NCBI GenBank assembly: GCA_937969495.1
Contig: CALBVY010000036.1
Location: 23,032-87,031 of the forward strand
Source of the DNA: an uncultured Verrucomicrobiales bacterium
GTDB lineage: Bacteria; Verrucomicrobiota; Verrucomicrobiia; Verrucomicrobiales; Akkermansiaceae
Direction of reading: 5' to 3'
DNA: 64,000 nucleotides
Of the stretch, positions 1-8,783 are shown in pieces. The notes under the pieces were generated by a model. That model saw nothing but the letters and a program-made list of their open reading frames with translations, ran no database searches and was not told the DNA's origin. The first letter of the stretch is position 1. Every line of letters starts with the position of its first letter. The translations under genes and the position numbers were made by a program.

Positions 1-1
1 T

Positions 2-472
2 ACTGGAATAGGATATGATGTTCACCAATTTGCCGAAGACCGCCCGCTTATCCTTGGTGGAGTGGAAATAGAACATACACACGGACTTGCGGGGCACTCA
101 GATGCTGATGTCCTCAGTCATGCAATAGCGGATTCTCTATTAGGGTCGATGGGTTTACCCGATATTGGACATTATTTTCCTCCTACAGATCAGAGTATTG
201 AGGGGATTTCTTCGCTTAAAATTCTTGAAAAATGCCGAGAGCTTGTTGAAGAGCGTGGTGCTGTTATTCAGAATGTGGACTCCCAGCTTATTGCTGAAGC
301 GCCTAAGGTTCTTCCTCACGCCACGGCTATGAAAATCAATATTGCCAATGCCCTTGGTGTTACCGAGGGGCAGGTAGGTATTAAAGCAACTACGAATGAG
401 ACCATGGGCTTTGTAGGCAGGCACGAGGGTATCGCAGCCCTCGCATCTGCGATGATTTATGTGCCTGATTAA
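2..472 (+). CDS. ispF: 2-C-methyl-D-erythritol 2,4-cyclodiphosphate synthase, 5' end cut by window edge
   Basis: Makes the cyclic diphosphate intermediate of the non-mevalonate (MEP) isoprenoid pathway in the cytoplasm. The frame is open from base 2, so the gene starts just before the window. Visible family motifs are the metal-binding GYDVHQF near the start (Asp-x-His), RPLILGGV, GHSDADVLSHAI (third metal ligand His) and, near the end, KATTNETMGFVGRHEG. About 156 residues are present, close to the usual 157-160, so only the first one or two residues are missing. A GTG at 62 lies inside the conserved domain and is not the start. radC follows after 14 bases on the same strand, so the two are probably co-transcribed. 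Confidence 0.96.
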   Translation, partial: TGIGYDVHQFAEDRPLILGGVEIEHTHGLAGHSDADVLSHAIADSLLGSMGLPDIGHYFPPTDQSIEGISSLKILEKCRELVEERGAVIQNVDSQLIAEAPKVLPHATAMKINIANALGVTEGQVGIKATTNETMGFVGRHEGIAALASAMIYVPD

Positions 473-486
473 GTTTCTCCCCACTC

Positions 487-1179
487 ATGGCTAAGATACC
501 TGATCTCCCTAAGGAGGAACGTCCGCGTGAGCGTTTGGCTAGGCTAGGGGCATCATCTATCAGTGATGCGGAGTTACTTGCGATTTTTTTACGCGTAGGT
601 GTTAAGGGAACTAGTGCCATAGAGTTAGGTAGGGAGCTTCTTAAAAAACATGGAAGCTTAACAGAGCTGGGCGGTATGAGTGTCAAAGAACTTTCCCTAG
701 AGCATGGTCTAGGGCCAGCGAAGGCGGCACAGCTACTGGCTGCTTTTGAGTTAGGTGCTCGCTGTGCCAATGAAAAGATGCGCCGTGCACCGATGAATAG
801 TGCGGATGCTATTTATGATATTGTGGCTCCCCGTTTAGCCCATGAGAGAAAAGAACACGTGATACTTATTTTATTAGACAAAAAACTCCGAGGTATCCGG
901 ACCATTGAACTGAGTAAAGGAACGGCCGATGCCGTCCTGTGTGAGCCTCGCGATGTGTTACACCATGTGATTATCAATCAATGCCCAGCTTTTGTTCTTG
1001 TCCATAACCACCCTTCTGGAGATCCATCGCCTAGTCAGGCTGATCATAGGCTAACTCGGAGAATGGCTGAGGCAGCGCAGATTATGAGTTTGCGCTTTGT
1101 GGATCACTTGATTGTGGGCCGACCAACTAAGGAGAGAGCTTCAGCATATTATTCGTTTGCTTCAGAAGGAAAAATATAA
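487..1179 (+). CDS. radC: RadC family JAMM/MPN-domain protein
   Basis: Member of the RadC family, originally named as a DNA repair protein; the biochemical role is unsettled. The 230 residues show an N-terminal helix-hairpin-helix region (about 15-85, with GLGPAKAAQL) and a C-terminal MPN/JAB domain. The JAMM metal motif is HNHPSGDPSPSQAD, with His173, His175 and Asp186. Length matches stand-alone RadC proteins (about 225-230 aa). It starts 14 bases after ispF. Because the full motif is kept, a metal-dependent hydrolase fold is likely, but no substrate can be named. Confidence 0.94.
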   Translation: MAKIPDLPKEERPRERLARLGASSISDAELLAIFLRVGVKGTSAIELGRELLKKHGSLTELGGMSVKELSLEHGLGPAKAAQLLAAFELGARCANEKMRRAPMNSADAIYDIVAPRLAHERKEHVILILLDKKLRGIRTIELSKGTADAVLCEPRDVLHHVIINQCPAFVLVHNHPSGDPSPSQADHRLTRRMAEAAQIMSLRFVDHLIVGRPTKERASAYYSFASEGKI

Positions 1180-1233
1180 AACACCCGTGCTTTTACATTG
1201 GAAAGGTGGTGTTGCCTCTCTAGGCTTTTGGGC

Positions 1234-2010
1234 ATGTCCAACATTCATTCTACTGCCATTGTTAGTGACGAAGCTATACTTGCTGAGGATGTTTCTGTAG
1301 GGCCGTTTACGATTATTGATGCTGGTGTAAACATTGGTGCTGGCTGCAAGATTGGAGCGCAGGCATGGATCACTGGAGGGACGGTGATGGGGGAGGATAA
1401 CCACATTGGCTATGGTGCGATTATCGGTGGAGACCCTCAGGACATTGCTTTTGATACTGCCACTCATAGCAATTTGGTGATCGGGAAACATAATCGTATC
1501 CGCGAATATGTTACCATTCACCGAAGTACTGCTGAGGGTGAGAGCACGAGGGTGGGAGATTCTAATTTTCTCATGACTGGAGTGCATTTAGCGCATGATG
1601 TGCAGATGGGGGATTCTAATAATCTTGCGAATAATGTGCTGCTTGCCGGCCATATTGTTATGGGGAATCACATTTTCCTTGGAGGTGGTGCAGGGTTTCA
1701 CCAGTTTTTGCATATTGGTGACTACGCGATTGTTCAAGGAAATGCGGTGGTCAGCCGTGATGTGCCGCCATTTTGTATGGCACATGGGCGTAATCAGCTG
1801 GCGGGCTTAAATGTCATCGGCCTCAGACGTGGAGGATTTAGCGCAGAGGAGAGAGCTGATATTAAACGAGCCTATCAGCTCTTGTTTCGCTCTGGTGGTA
1901 ATCTTCAGCAAGCCTTGGCAGAAGCAGCGAAGAGTGAATGGAGTAGCGCAGCTGATAAAATGTTAGATGCAGCGCGAGCTCCCTCGCGAAAGGGTTTGAT
2001 GGTGGGTTAG
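1234..2010 (+). CDS. lpxA: acyl-ACP--UDP-N-acetylglucosamine O-acyltransferase
   Basis: First committed step of lipid A synthesis: moves a hydroxyacyl chain from ACP to UDP-GlcNAc. The protein is a run of hexapeptide repeats (left-handed beta helix) from about residue 5 to 190 with the catalytic-region motif HLAHDVQMGD, then an alpha-helical tail. I start it at ATG 1234 (258 aa, beginning MSNIHSTAIV), which fits the family N-terminus; a TTG at 1198 would add 12 residues with no family counterpart. It stands apart from lpxB, lpxD and fabZ, unlike the common proteobacterial cluster. lpxK is found at 35268 in this window. It shows the cell makes lipid A. Confidence 0.96.
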   Translation: MSNIHSTAIVSDEAILAEDVSVGPFTIIDAGVNIGAGCKIGAQAWITGGTVMGEDNHIGYGAIIGGDPQDIAFDTATHSNLVIGKHNRIREYVTIHRSTAEGESTRVGDSNFLMTGVHLAHDVQMGDSNNLANNVLLAGHIVMGNHIFLGGGAGFHQFLHIGDYAIVQGNAVVSRDVPPFCMAHGRNQLAGLNVIGLRRGGFSAEERADIKRAYQLLFRSGGNLQQALAEAAKSEWSSAADKMLDAARAPSRKGLMVG

Positions 2011-2018
2011 TTAGGCCT

Positions 2019-2633
2019 TTACCAAGACTTTTTATATTTAATGATCCCTGCGCCGATCCCTTCTGCAAGTGACTGGCGGAACCAGGCCTTTTTCATCCGT
2101 GAACGTTCCTTGGAGTTAGAAACAAAGCCACATTCTACGAGGATTGCTGGGTTCTTAGAGTGGCGAATGACGTAGAATCTAGCGTGTTTGACGCCACGGT
2201 TGATTGTGCGGACCTTTCGGATCATGCCATTCTGTACGTGGGTGGCCAGTTTCTTACCTTCTGCGGAGTAGTAGAAGGTTTCTAGTCCATGGGGATCACG
2301 CTTCCAGCTGTGGTTATAGTGAATACTAACAAAGATGGATTTACTGTATTTATTGCCAAATGCGGCGCGGCCTGGCAGGGAGATAAAAACATCGCTACGG
2401 CGTGTCATCTTTGTGCGAATACCGCGATTCTTGAGGTAGTGTTCCAGCCTGAGAGCGGTATCTAGGGCGAGGTGTTTTTCGTAGACCTTACCACTGTGCC
2501 CACCTCGGTCATGGCCACCGTGGCCGGGGTCGATGATCACGTAGCGGAAGCTTTTAGCATAAATATTGTTAGATAGTAGTATCAGTGTTGCGATGATGAT
2601 CAGGGTAAGTGTGTGCGTTGTACGTTGGATCAT
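2019..2633 (-). CDS. secreted N-acetylmuramoyl-L-alanine amidase (Amidase_3)
   Basis: Zinc amidase that cuts the bond between MurNAc and the stem peptide of murein. The 204 residues start with a signal peptide (about 1-26, hydrophobic LTLIIIATLILL) and then a single Amidase_3 domain. Zinc and catalytic residues are in DPGHGG, VYEKH, FVSIHYN and LVECGF. No AMIN, LysM or SPOR targeting domain is present, so this is a minimal catalytic form. It ends 9 bases from the end of lpxA, convergent. It may act in cell separation or murein turnover; the context does not decide. Confidence 0.92.
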   Translation of the reverse strand: MIQRTTHTLTLIIIATLILLSNNIYAKSFRYVIIDPGHGGHDRGGHSGKVYEKHLALDTALRLEHYLKNRGIRTKMTRRSDVFISLPGRAAFGNKYSKSIFVSIHYNHSWKRDPHGLETFYYSAEGKKLATHVQNGMIRKVRTINRGVKHARFYVIRHSKNPAILVECGFVSNSKERSRMKKAWFRQSLAEGIGAGIIKYKKSW

Positions 2634-2703
2634 GCAGGAGGAGTGGCGTAGAGTGTTTTAATAAAAAAGAATGAAGCTTAAGTGTAGAGTATAGCTTATA
2701 TCC

Positions 2704-3591
2704 TTAATAAAGAAATGCAGGTCTTTCGGAAATTCTGCGAATTTTTCTTTTTTTGGAAGCTTCAGCTTTTGGATTATGAGGAACGCTGCCAGCTACACGG
2801 ACATCGCCATTGCCAAAGGTGATCAATCGCGGGGTGCCAGAGGCCGCTCGTTTATGATAAGTGGATGAGAGTAATTTACCGTGAGGAGAGATACAGGCGT
2901 GGTTAAAGAGCTCTGGGTTTATTTGATAGAGGGTGTGTATGTTGTTTGCCCGGTCTAAGGTAGCGGTGGGTTTTCTAAAGGTAAGAATCCTTCCCAATGG
3001 TATGGTGGCGATTCTGCGGCCTGTGTTTTGCGAGCTCAATTGAACATAGAAATTCAGGCCTTTATTACCGGCGAAGGTGATGAGCTGATATTCTCGAACC
3101 TGATCGGGTGCTTCTGGGAGACCCGCGCGTAGCATCTGGAGTTTACGGCCACTGGTCACGGTAAAATGCACACGGTTTGAGGTGAAGCTTCTACTTGCCG
3201 AGCCGGGCGTTTTGATCGAGGCAGAGCAGGTGTAGTTGCCCATTCTACCTAGGGCGTAGTTCATGGAGATATTCACGGAGCGAGATATGGTTTGTCCGGT
3301 AGGGATAACAGCAGGCTTGTAGTTGATCCTACGTGCAGGAGGCACTGATCTGCCGCTCATACTCATCTGGAAATTGAGCCATGAGGCGATGCGGTCACCA
3401 CTGAGGGTGAGTTGCCTTCCGGAGTTATTGGTAATTTTGAGTCTAGCGGTTACAGGTTCACCCAGAAGGTAGCTTTTCTTGTCCATCTGGATGTACACAG
3501 AAATTTGTGCTTGAGCCTGTAGACAGGTAAAAACTCCTAAGAGGGCTGTCAGCAGGAATCGTTTCCGGAGATTAAAGGTGTAGTAGTTCAT
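2704..3591 (-). CDS. secreted protein with Ig-like/MG2-like N-terminal domain, function unknown
   Basis: Not recognised as a named family. The 295 residues begin with a signal peptide (about 1-28, ending AQAQ). Residues about 30-145 read as a beta-sandwich: MDKKSYLLGEPVTARLKITN is typical of MG2-like or BsuPI-like domains that begin with a 'pressure/priority in force' strand pattern. The rest (about 150-250) is unassigned, followed by a basic tail (KKRKIRR). It lies 60 bases downstream of the pseudokinase-FGE gene on the same strand, so it may belong to that envelope unit. Secretion is well supported; function is not. Confidence 0.7.
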   Translation of the reverse strand: MNYYTFNLRKRFLLTALLGVFTCLQAQAQISVYIQMDKKSYLLGEPVTARLKITNNSGRQLTLSGDRIASWLNFQMSMSGRSVPPARRINYKPAVIPTGQTISRSVNISMNYALGRMGNYTCSASIKTPGSASRSFTSNRVHFTVTSGRKLQMLRAGLPEAPDQVREYQLITFAGNKGLNFYVQLSSQNTGRRIATIPLGRILTFRKPTATLDRANNIHTLYQINPELFNHACISPHGKLLSSTYHKRAASGTPRLITFGNGDVRVAGSVPHNPKAEASKKRKIRRISERPAFLY

Positions 3592-3651
3592 AGGTGCTAC
3601 AAGGTGTAGGAAATTCTTCCCTACACGTCAACCAGACTCTGAAACATCACG

Positions 3652-5178
3652 CTACTCTTCAGGGCTGGAGTTGGTGCAGGTGCGGAAGCCGAGATCAGCT
3701 CTACGCAGGTTTCTATCACTTACCCATTCAAACGCTCGGGCACCATACTTAGGCTTGAGATAGGAGGCGCCACAAATGATAAAACGTGCTGGTTGGGATG
3801 GGTCAGCAGAGTCATAGCTACGCTTCAATGTCCACTCACTGACGTTACCTGCCATGGCATAAATGCCGTGACTTGTTTTTTCTGTTTGATCTACGGCTAT
3901 CCATCCGGTGCCAGTGAGTGTGGTAGGATCTGCACCAGCGGCACAGGCGGCATACCATTCTTCTCTGGTGGGTAGCCGGCGGCCTTTCCATTCTGCATAG
4001 GCATAGGCATCCCACCAATCTACGCCTACGACGGGGTAATTGAGATCAATGGGCATGGTATTCCATGTTTCCCCTGTGGTTGCCGCATTGTAGAGTGTAG
4101 CCCAATCTTCTGGGGTGTGGTCTGTTTTAGTTGGGGGCTGTTCAGGATGCTGATAAATACGACGTTGTTCAGCTGTGATGACGGAGAATGCCTTGAGGAA
4201 CTTGGCATACTCACCAATGGTGACTTCGTGAGCTTCTATGGAGAAATTCTGAAGTTTTATGGGTGTGCCCATGGGGCCGGGGTATTGGCCATTGGGGATT
4301 TTTACCAAGTCTATTAGCTCGCGTTCAGGGGTTACCGTTTTATGGTTGGATATGTAGTAGGTAAGACCGATGGCAATGGCGATTATGGCTATAGCGATAG
4401 CGATCTTTGCTAAGATAGCGGTATAAAAAGAGCGTTTTCTCGCGGTATTGGAGCTGTTACGTTTTGCGCTTTTTTTTGTTTCTGAAAGCTGGTGTTCAAT
4501 TTCATTGGCTAGACGATGAATTTGTTCCCAGCTCAGAGGCTGGCCCTCATATCCGTTGATCATGTAATCCAGTAAAGAAGCAGTGCGGGTGGCACCAGGC
4601 TCCCCAGATGTGAGCATGCCGAGAAATAGGTTGCCCAACAATTTTTTATCTTGAGTCGCTACTTCAGTGTTTGGATGACCAGCTACAGCTTGATTGACTA
4701 AACGACATTCTAACTTGTCATCAATCATGATGTCATGAGCAGTGAGCGGCTGCGTAGCGATATTTTGTTGTTCGATGCTTTGAGCCGTTCCTGCGATATT
4801 ACGCATGATAGATGCTAAGTGTATCGGAGTGATACTGAGGCCTTCTTCATAGTGAGCCTGGAGGCTTTGCCCATGGAGTTTTTCACGAGCATAAAAACAA
4901 TGACCTTGCTCTTGAACAGCTTCTAGAACAGAGCTGACGAGTGGGTGATCGACAGTTGCTTTACTCCTGACATCGGCCATGAATGCTTCCGTAGCCTCTG
5001 TAGTATGATGGTGCGTTCCGTGGAGACTACAGATGGCTACTTCACGCTGCACAGAGATCTGAGTGGCGGACCATGTTGTTGTATGCTGATCCTTTGAAAG
5101 CAGCTCACCGATGAGGTAATCACCGATTTGTTGTCCAGATACTAGTATTTCTAGTGTGGGTGCGTTGTTTTTATCCAT
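3652..5178 (-). CDS. membrane pseudokinase fused to FGE-sulfatase (SUMF1) domain
   Basis: A 508-residue fusion. Residues about 17-225 align with a serine/threonine kinase fold, but the ATP-lysine position of VAIK reads VAIC (Cys50), the HRD-K-N region reads TQPLTAHD, and DFG reads NQA (about 162-164), so all three catalytic motifs are lost. One transmembrane helix follows (about 251-276, Ala/Ile-rich). The outer part (about 290-505) is an FGE-sulfatase/SUMF1 domain with HEVTIGEYAKFL, YPVVGVDWWDAYAYAEW, RRLPTREEW, MAGNVSEW and DLGFRTC. In most bacterial members this domain is a binding fold rather than a formylglycine oxidase. Topology would put the pseudokinase in the cytoplasm and the FGE domain in the periplasm. 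Ligand unknown. Confidence 0.88.
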   Translation of the reverse strand: MDKNNAPTLEILVSGQQIGDYLIGELLSKDQHTTTWSATQISVQREVAICSLHGTHHHTTEATEAFMADVRSKATVDHPLVSSVLEAVQEQGHCFYAREKLHGQSLQAHYEEGLSITPIHLASIMRNIAGTAQSIEQQNIATQPLTAHDIMIDDKLECRLVNQAVAGHPNTEVATQDKKLLGNLFLGMLTSGEPGATRTASLLDYMINGYEGQPLSWEQIHRLANEIEHQLSETKKSAKRNSSNTARKRSFYTAILAKIAIAIAIIAIAIGLTYYISNHKTVTPERELIDLVKIPNGQYPGPMGTPIKLQNFSIEAHEVTIGEYAKFLKAFSVITAEQRRIYQHPEQPPTKTDHTPEDWATLYNAATTGETWNTMPIDLNYPVVGVDWWDAYAYAEWKGRRLPTREEWYAACAAGADPTTLTGTGWIAVDQTEKTSHGIYAMAGNVSEWTLKRSYDSADPSQPARFIICGASYLKPKYGARAFEWVSDRNLRRADLGFRTCTNSSPEE

Positions 5179-5266
5179 GGCAAACGTGTGGAAAAATATT
5201 TAACCTATGGAGTGTCACTGGGGAAGGATTTAGCAGAGAAAATCAACAAATCGTTTCCTAACAATG

Positions 5267-6463
5267 TTAGCGTTGGGGAAGTGCTGGAGCGCGTGGGTTA
5301 TCACCATAGCCATCATCGATATTGGGTAAGAGTTGGCCGCCATCATCTGGCATGCCAGGGGCGAACTGATCCATGGGGTCATTAGGGAATAGATCAGCGC
5401 GCATTTTATTACCATGAATGCTATGGAGTCGTCTTGGCTGCGCTTGCTGATCGATTACGTCTCCTTTGTAGATAAGTTCTACTACAAAGCCATAATACTT
5501 GCGCCTACCGAGAATATGCTCATCTGCTAGGTCTATTTCAGGAATAGTATAGGATACCTTGAGGGTTTCTTCACTGCTTGTGTCTTTCCAGTCCACTTTT
5601 TGGTCTGACCAGATGTGGGTGATCTTAGATGTGGGATCAGCTTTTTTGATTTCACCACCATTAACGCGATCATAGAAATGTACAAGGACTTCTACATCAT
5701 TATTCTCGATGATTTTATCTTGTCTAGCGAGTATGGGGATAGATATGTCTACGTGTTTACCTGCTAGAAGCCCGCTTGCTTTGTTGCTTTTTAAAGGTCC
5801 AATGACGAGATCGTTTTTCTGGATACCTTTATTGATACCTTTGATGAGTTTTTCGGATGCGAGTGGGTAGTAGTATCCGGCTTTGATACCCATTTGCTGG
5901 ATTTGTTGGTAGTGGTTTGCTGCTTGAGTAAACATACCCATTTCTTCGTAGAGGAGTGCTTTATGATAAGTGACGGCTGGTTCTGTAGGGTCAATGCGTG
6001 TGGCTTCGTCTAATTTGAGCATGGCACGCATCATATCGTCTTCCACTTGGAGTGTGCGTGATTCTTGGATTAGACGTTCTACGCGCGGATTTGCAATCGT
6101 GGATGGCTGTGAGGCCGGTGTTGTGGACTGTGAGCGTTGAGGATTGCTAGGGGCTGCTGGCACACGGAGGGGCTTGTAGGCTTGTGTTTTAGGAGAGTCA
6201 CTGACACTGGCAAGAATTTCTGCAACACTACGTGGCTGAATGGGCTCCTGAAAATGATGGGCTGTCTTTGGCTTTTCTATTACTGCCTGAGGTGCTTGGT
6301 CACTTCGCACAGTGAGTGCTGTGCCGATAGTAATAAGCTGAGCAAAGCCAATGAGGGCTAGTAGCCAACAAGTAATCGTGAAGGTAGGTCTCATATGAGA
6401 AGGCCGCTGTAATGTCATAGGCGGTTGTTTATGAGTGACTTGTGCAGATGCCGTTTTGCTCAT
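5267..6463 (-). CDS. single-pass membrane protein with TPR-like region, function unknown
   Basis: Not recognised as a named family. From ATG 6463 (398 aa) it has a short cytoplasmic stretch, one membrane helix (FTITCWLLALIGFAQLITIG), a Pro/Ser/Thr-rich linker, and a TPR-like helical region (EDDMMRAMLKLDEATRIDP, then AVTYHKALLYEEMGMFTQAANHY). A beta-rich domain and a Pro/Asp/Gly-rich tail follow. A GTG at 6541 would add 26 residues; neither start has a clear ribosome site, so the start is uncertain. It lies 88 bases upstream of the pseudokinase-FGE gene on the same strand, suggesting a shared envelope role. Confidence 0.72.
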   Translation of the reverse strand: MSKTASAQVTHKQPPMTLQRPSHMRPTFTITCWLLALIGFAQLITIGTALTVRSDQAPQAVIEKPKTAHHFQEPIQPRSVAEILASVSDSPKTQAYKPLRVPAAPSNPQRSQSTTPASQPSTIANPRVERLIQESRTLQVEDDMMRAMLKLDEATRIDPTEPAVTYHKALLYEEMGMFTQAANHYQQIQQMGIKAGYYYPLASEKLIKGINKGIQKNDLVIGPLKSNKASGLLAGKHVDISIPILARQDKIIENNDVEVLVHFYDRVNGGEIKKADPTSKITHIWSDQKVDWKDTSSEETLKVSYTIPEIDLADEHILGRRKYYGFVVELIYKGDVIDQQAQPRRLHSIHGNKMRADLFPNDPMDQFAPGMPDDGGQLLPNIDDGYGDNPRAPALPQR

Positions 6464-6594
6464 AAGTGTGGGCAACACTAAAGTGGGTGTTCCGCGTCTG
6501 TCAATACGGGAAAAAATATCGAGGTTGATCAGAAAGCTCACAAACGGGAGACTTGGGTTTCAGATTACACGGGTATTTTTTTTAAAATCGAATG

Positions 6595-6600
6595 TATAAT
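6595..6600 (+). promoter_or_regulatory. possible -10 box upstream of GAF gene
   Basis: A perfect TATAAT sits 64 bases before the GAF start codon with TG directly in front of it. No convincing -35 box is found 16-18 bases upstream, so this is only a candidate. Confidence 0.3.
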
Positions 6601-6663
6601 CTGGGTTAAATCAACCAAAGACGAGTCTTGCTAGTTAGGTAAAGGGGTTTCAAATTGCCGTAG

Positions 6664-7077
6664 ATGAGCAAAGTAGATTTAAAACTACAGGAGGTAATCG
6701 ATGAATTTGATTGCCAGACAGGGACATTGCATCGTGCCGATGGCGATGTGTTGTTGATTGTGAGTCATGCTGGTGTGCCTGACTTTTTGATTGAGAAAAT
6801 AGCGAAGATTCCTTTTGGTAAAGGTATTGCAGGTGTGGCTGCAGAAAGTCGAGCTCCAGTTGAGTTGTGTAATCTGCAACAAGATCTTGGTGGTGTGGCT
6901 AAACAGGATGCTCGGAAAACAGGTGTTTCGGGGTCTTTGGCTGTGCCCATTTTTTCCAATGATGGGAATAAGGTGGTTGGGACGCTTGGAGTGGGGAAGG
7001 TAGTGCCATATGATTTTACGGATCAAGAAAAAGTGCGTTTAGCTACGCTTGGCCAAGAGATGAGAGCTTTAATCTAA
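6664..7077 (+). CDS. small stand-alone GAF-domain protein
   Basis: The 137 residues are a single GAF domain: ETGTLHRADGDVLLIVSHAG-like start (here CQTGTLHRADGDVLL), PFGKGIAGVAAESRAPVEL, GSLAVPIFSNDGNKVVGTLGV and a closing helix. GAF domains bind small ligands such as nucleotides, haem or nitrogen oxides, or act in dimerisation. No output domain is attached, so it probably works with a separate partner. Free-standing GAF proteins include methionine-(R)-sulfoxide reductase, but its catalytic Cys pattern is not visible here. A possible promoter lies upstream at 6595. Convergent with the glycosyltransferase that follows. Confidence 0.82.
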   Translation: MSKVDLKLQEVIDEFDCQTGTLHRADGDVLLIVSHAGVPDFLIEKIAKIPFGKGIAGVAAESRAPVELCNLQQDLGGVAKQDARKTGVSGSLAVPIFSNDGNKVVGTLGVGKVVPYDFTDQEKVRLATLGQEMRALI

Positions 7078-7102
7078 CATATGAAAAGGGGGTGATCGGC
7101 AG

Positions 7103-8035
7103 CTATTTTTTTAATCTTATTTTCAGAGAGGCCTTTCTGTACTTCCACCTCCAAGGATTCCAGTAAAGTGATCTATTGATGCATGAACGAGCTTTGTGCC
7201 ATTTAGGTATTTTTTTGTAAAATTTAGACGCTCTATGCCATCGTGATGCCATTGCTTTTTTTAAAGGAGCTGTGCGGATGGAGGGATCGAGTAGAGTGAT
7301 TTTTTCATAAATATTTTCCAATCTGGCTACCCAACGTTCTTCTCGGTCAGCGTATTGACTACTTAAATTGCACTCCTCCTCTTTTTGGGAAGCGTTTCCT
7401 ATGTTAAAAATAACTGGTTTCCCCTCAGCAATGACCCAGGGGCCTTTGAGCGACATCATGCAGAAAAGCTCAGTGTCCTCACTGGGATCAACTTCTGGCC
7501 AGCCGCCGAGATCAGCAACAATTCTGGAGCGTAATAAAGAACAAGAGGTGATTCCGCCGCCGTGTTTAAAGATCCAGGTAATAGGATCAGACGTCAGATC
7601 TAGTCCCCCTGCGGATTGTGTAGGTCCATTTAGAAACATGCGATAGGAACGCTCTGTGGTGGCGGCAACAGCATCCGGCCTTGATTCTAAAGATTTTACA
7701 CAGCGTTCTAAAAAGTCATCTGGCCAGTGATCATCTGAATCAAGAAAGGCAACATATTGTGCATCTTCTATGTGAGAGAAGCCTACATTACGAGTCTTTG
7801 CTGCTGTGGACTTTGGCTTACGAATGACTTTCCAGTCAATATGGCCAGCATGATTACTTAACCATTTCTCTGTTTGTGTGGCTGTGTCATCTGTAGATCC
7901 ATCGTCTACTATGATGAGCTTATTGGGAGGTAGGGTCTGAGCAATGACATACTGCAGGGTTTCTTGCAGTATCTTGGCCCGGTTATACACTGGGATTACG
8001 ATGGCTATGCCACGGTTAGAATGACATTTTTCCAC
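7103..8035 (-). CDS. family 2 glycosyltransferase
   Basis: GT-A fold sugar transferase (310 aa). Motifs: AIVIPVYNRAKILQETLQ at about 11-28, VDDGSTDDT (Asp44-Asp45) for the nucleotide, and the metal-binding FLDSDDHW (about 98-104). SEDTELFCMMSLKG later in the domain fits the acceptor/catalytic region. No membrane helix, so a cytosolic enzyme acting on polysaccharide or lipid-linked sugar is likely. It lies 4 bases after the DUF6817 gene, and a second GT2 lies before that one; all three run together and look like one operon for a surface glycan. Donor and acceptor cannot be told from sequence. Confidence 0.9.
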   Translation of the reverse strand: MEKCHSNRGIAIVIPVYNRAKILQETLQYVIAQTLPPNKLIIVDDGSTDDTATQTEKWLSNHAGHIDWKVIRKPKSTAAKTRNVGFSHIEDAQYVAFLDSDDHWPDDFLERCVKSLESRPDAVAATTERSYRMFLNGPTQSAGGLDLTSDPITWIFKHGGGITSCSLLRSRIVADLGGWPEVDPSEDTELFCMMSLKGPWVIAEGKPVIFNIGNASQKEEECNLSSQYADREERWVARLENIYEKITLLDPSIRTAPLKKAMASRWHRASKFYKKIPKWHKARSCINRSLYWNPWRWKYRKASLKIRLKK

Positions 8036-8039
8036 TGGG

Positions 8040-8783
8040 TTAATGCTTACTATTTCCTTTGAGTAAACGACCTAAAATAGATCGATTGCGTCTTTTTCTG
8101 AATTGTGGAATACCTTCTTTGATGCGAATGGATCCAGCATCTGCTGTGGTTAAATATTCTGGTACGGATGCCTGTTGGGCGTTCTGAATGGCCAATTGAA
8201 ATTGAGCTCCTGCTTCATCGTTGATAGTTCGAGAGGCAGCTTCGATGATGGCCTTTACGGCATGATCAGCTCCACCCTCTAGTTCTTTAGGTGTTTTTGC
8301 GGGTGCATAGACGGTTCCTAAATCAAGAAGTTCATCATATAAATCTGCTAGAGAAAGCACCAGGTAATCACGGTTTTCTGAAATCAGCGGGTCATTCGAT
8401 TTCTCAGATGTATAGAGATAAACCAACTTCTCTACAGGAGTGCCAACTGTTTCACCAAGGTATTGCCGTCGTGCAGACGTGGCGCCTGAAGTCTTATCTC
8501 CGAATTTTCCATAGAGGTAAGCGGAATGCAGTAGCCCTGCTGTTACCATAGCGGGTCGCTCTTGCCAATGTGCTAAGACACTGGCAGTTCCTACTAAATG
8601 ACAAATAAAAGGTTTTTGGCTTGGGCGGTAGGCATTAGGAAAAAGCTGTTGTGATACATTGTAGGCTTTTTTGATAGAGATGAGGTCTGTGTCTGACCAA
8701 TCTTCTAATTGAAGTTGATTGTAGAGCTGCAGGTTGGTTTGTGCGACGTTCATGGGTGAGAGCGATATTTGAATCGGTTCCAT
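8040..8783 (-). CDS. DUF6817-like protein (degenerate HD domain)
   Basis: The 247 residues contain, at about 55-100, PFICHLVGTASVLAHW followed by MVTAGLLHSAYLYGKFG. This resembles DUF6817 and, more remotely, the HD phosphohydrolase fold of RelA/SpoT, with the HD doublet replaced by His-Ser (LLHS). The C-terminus is basic (KRRNRSILGRLLK). I recall this family only as uncharacterised. The start at 8783 overlaps the upstream glycosyltransferase by 34 bases; an ATG at 8753 would give an ATGA stop-start overlap instead, and I cannot choose firmly. It sits between two GT2 genes on the same strand, so a role in glycan assembly is possible but unproven. Confidence 0.72.
   Translation of the reverse strand: MEPIQISLSPMNVAQTNLQLYNQLQLEDWSDTDLISIKKAYNVSQQLFPNAYRPSQKPFICHLVGTASVLAHWQERPAMVTAGLLHSAYLYGKFGDKTSGATSARRQYLGETVGTPVEKLVYLYTSEKSNDPLISENRDYLVLSLADLYDELLDLGTVYAPAKTPKELEGGADHAVKAIIEAASRTINDEAGAQFQLAIQNAQQASVPEYLTTADAGSIRIKEGIPQFRKRRNRSILGRLLKGNSKH

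Noticed and set aside
1198..1233. Upstream TTG start for LpxA
   Set aside because: Adds 12 residues absent from the family; ATG 1234 fits.
6464..6541. GTG start extending the TPR protein by 26 residues
   Set aside because: No ribosome site and no match visible; kept only as an alternative.
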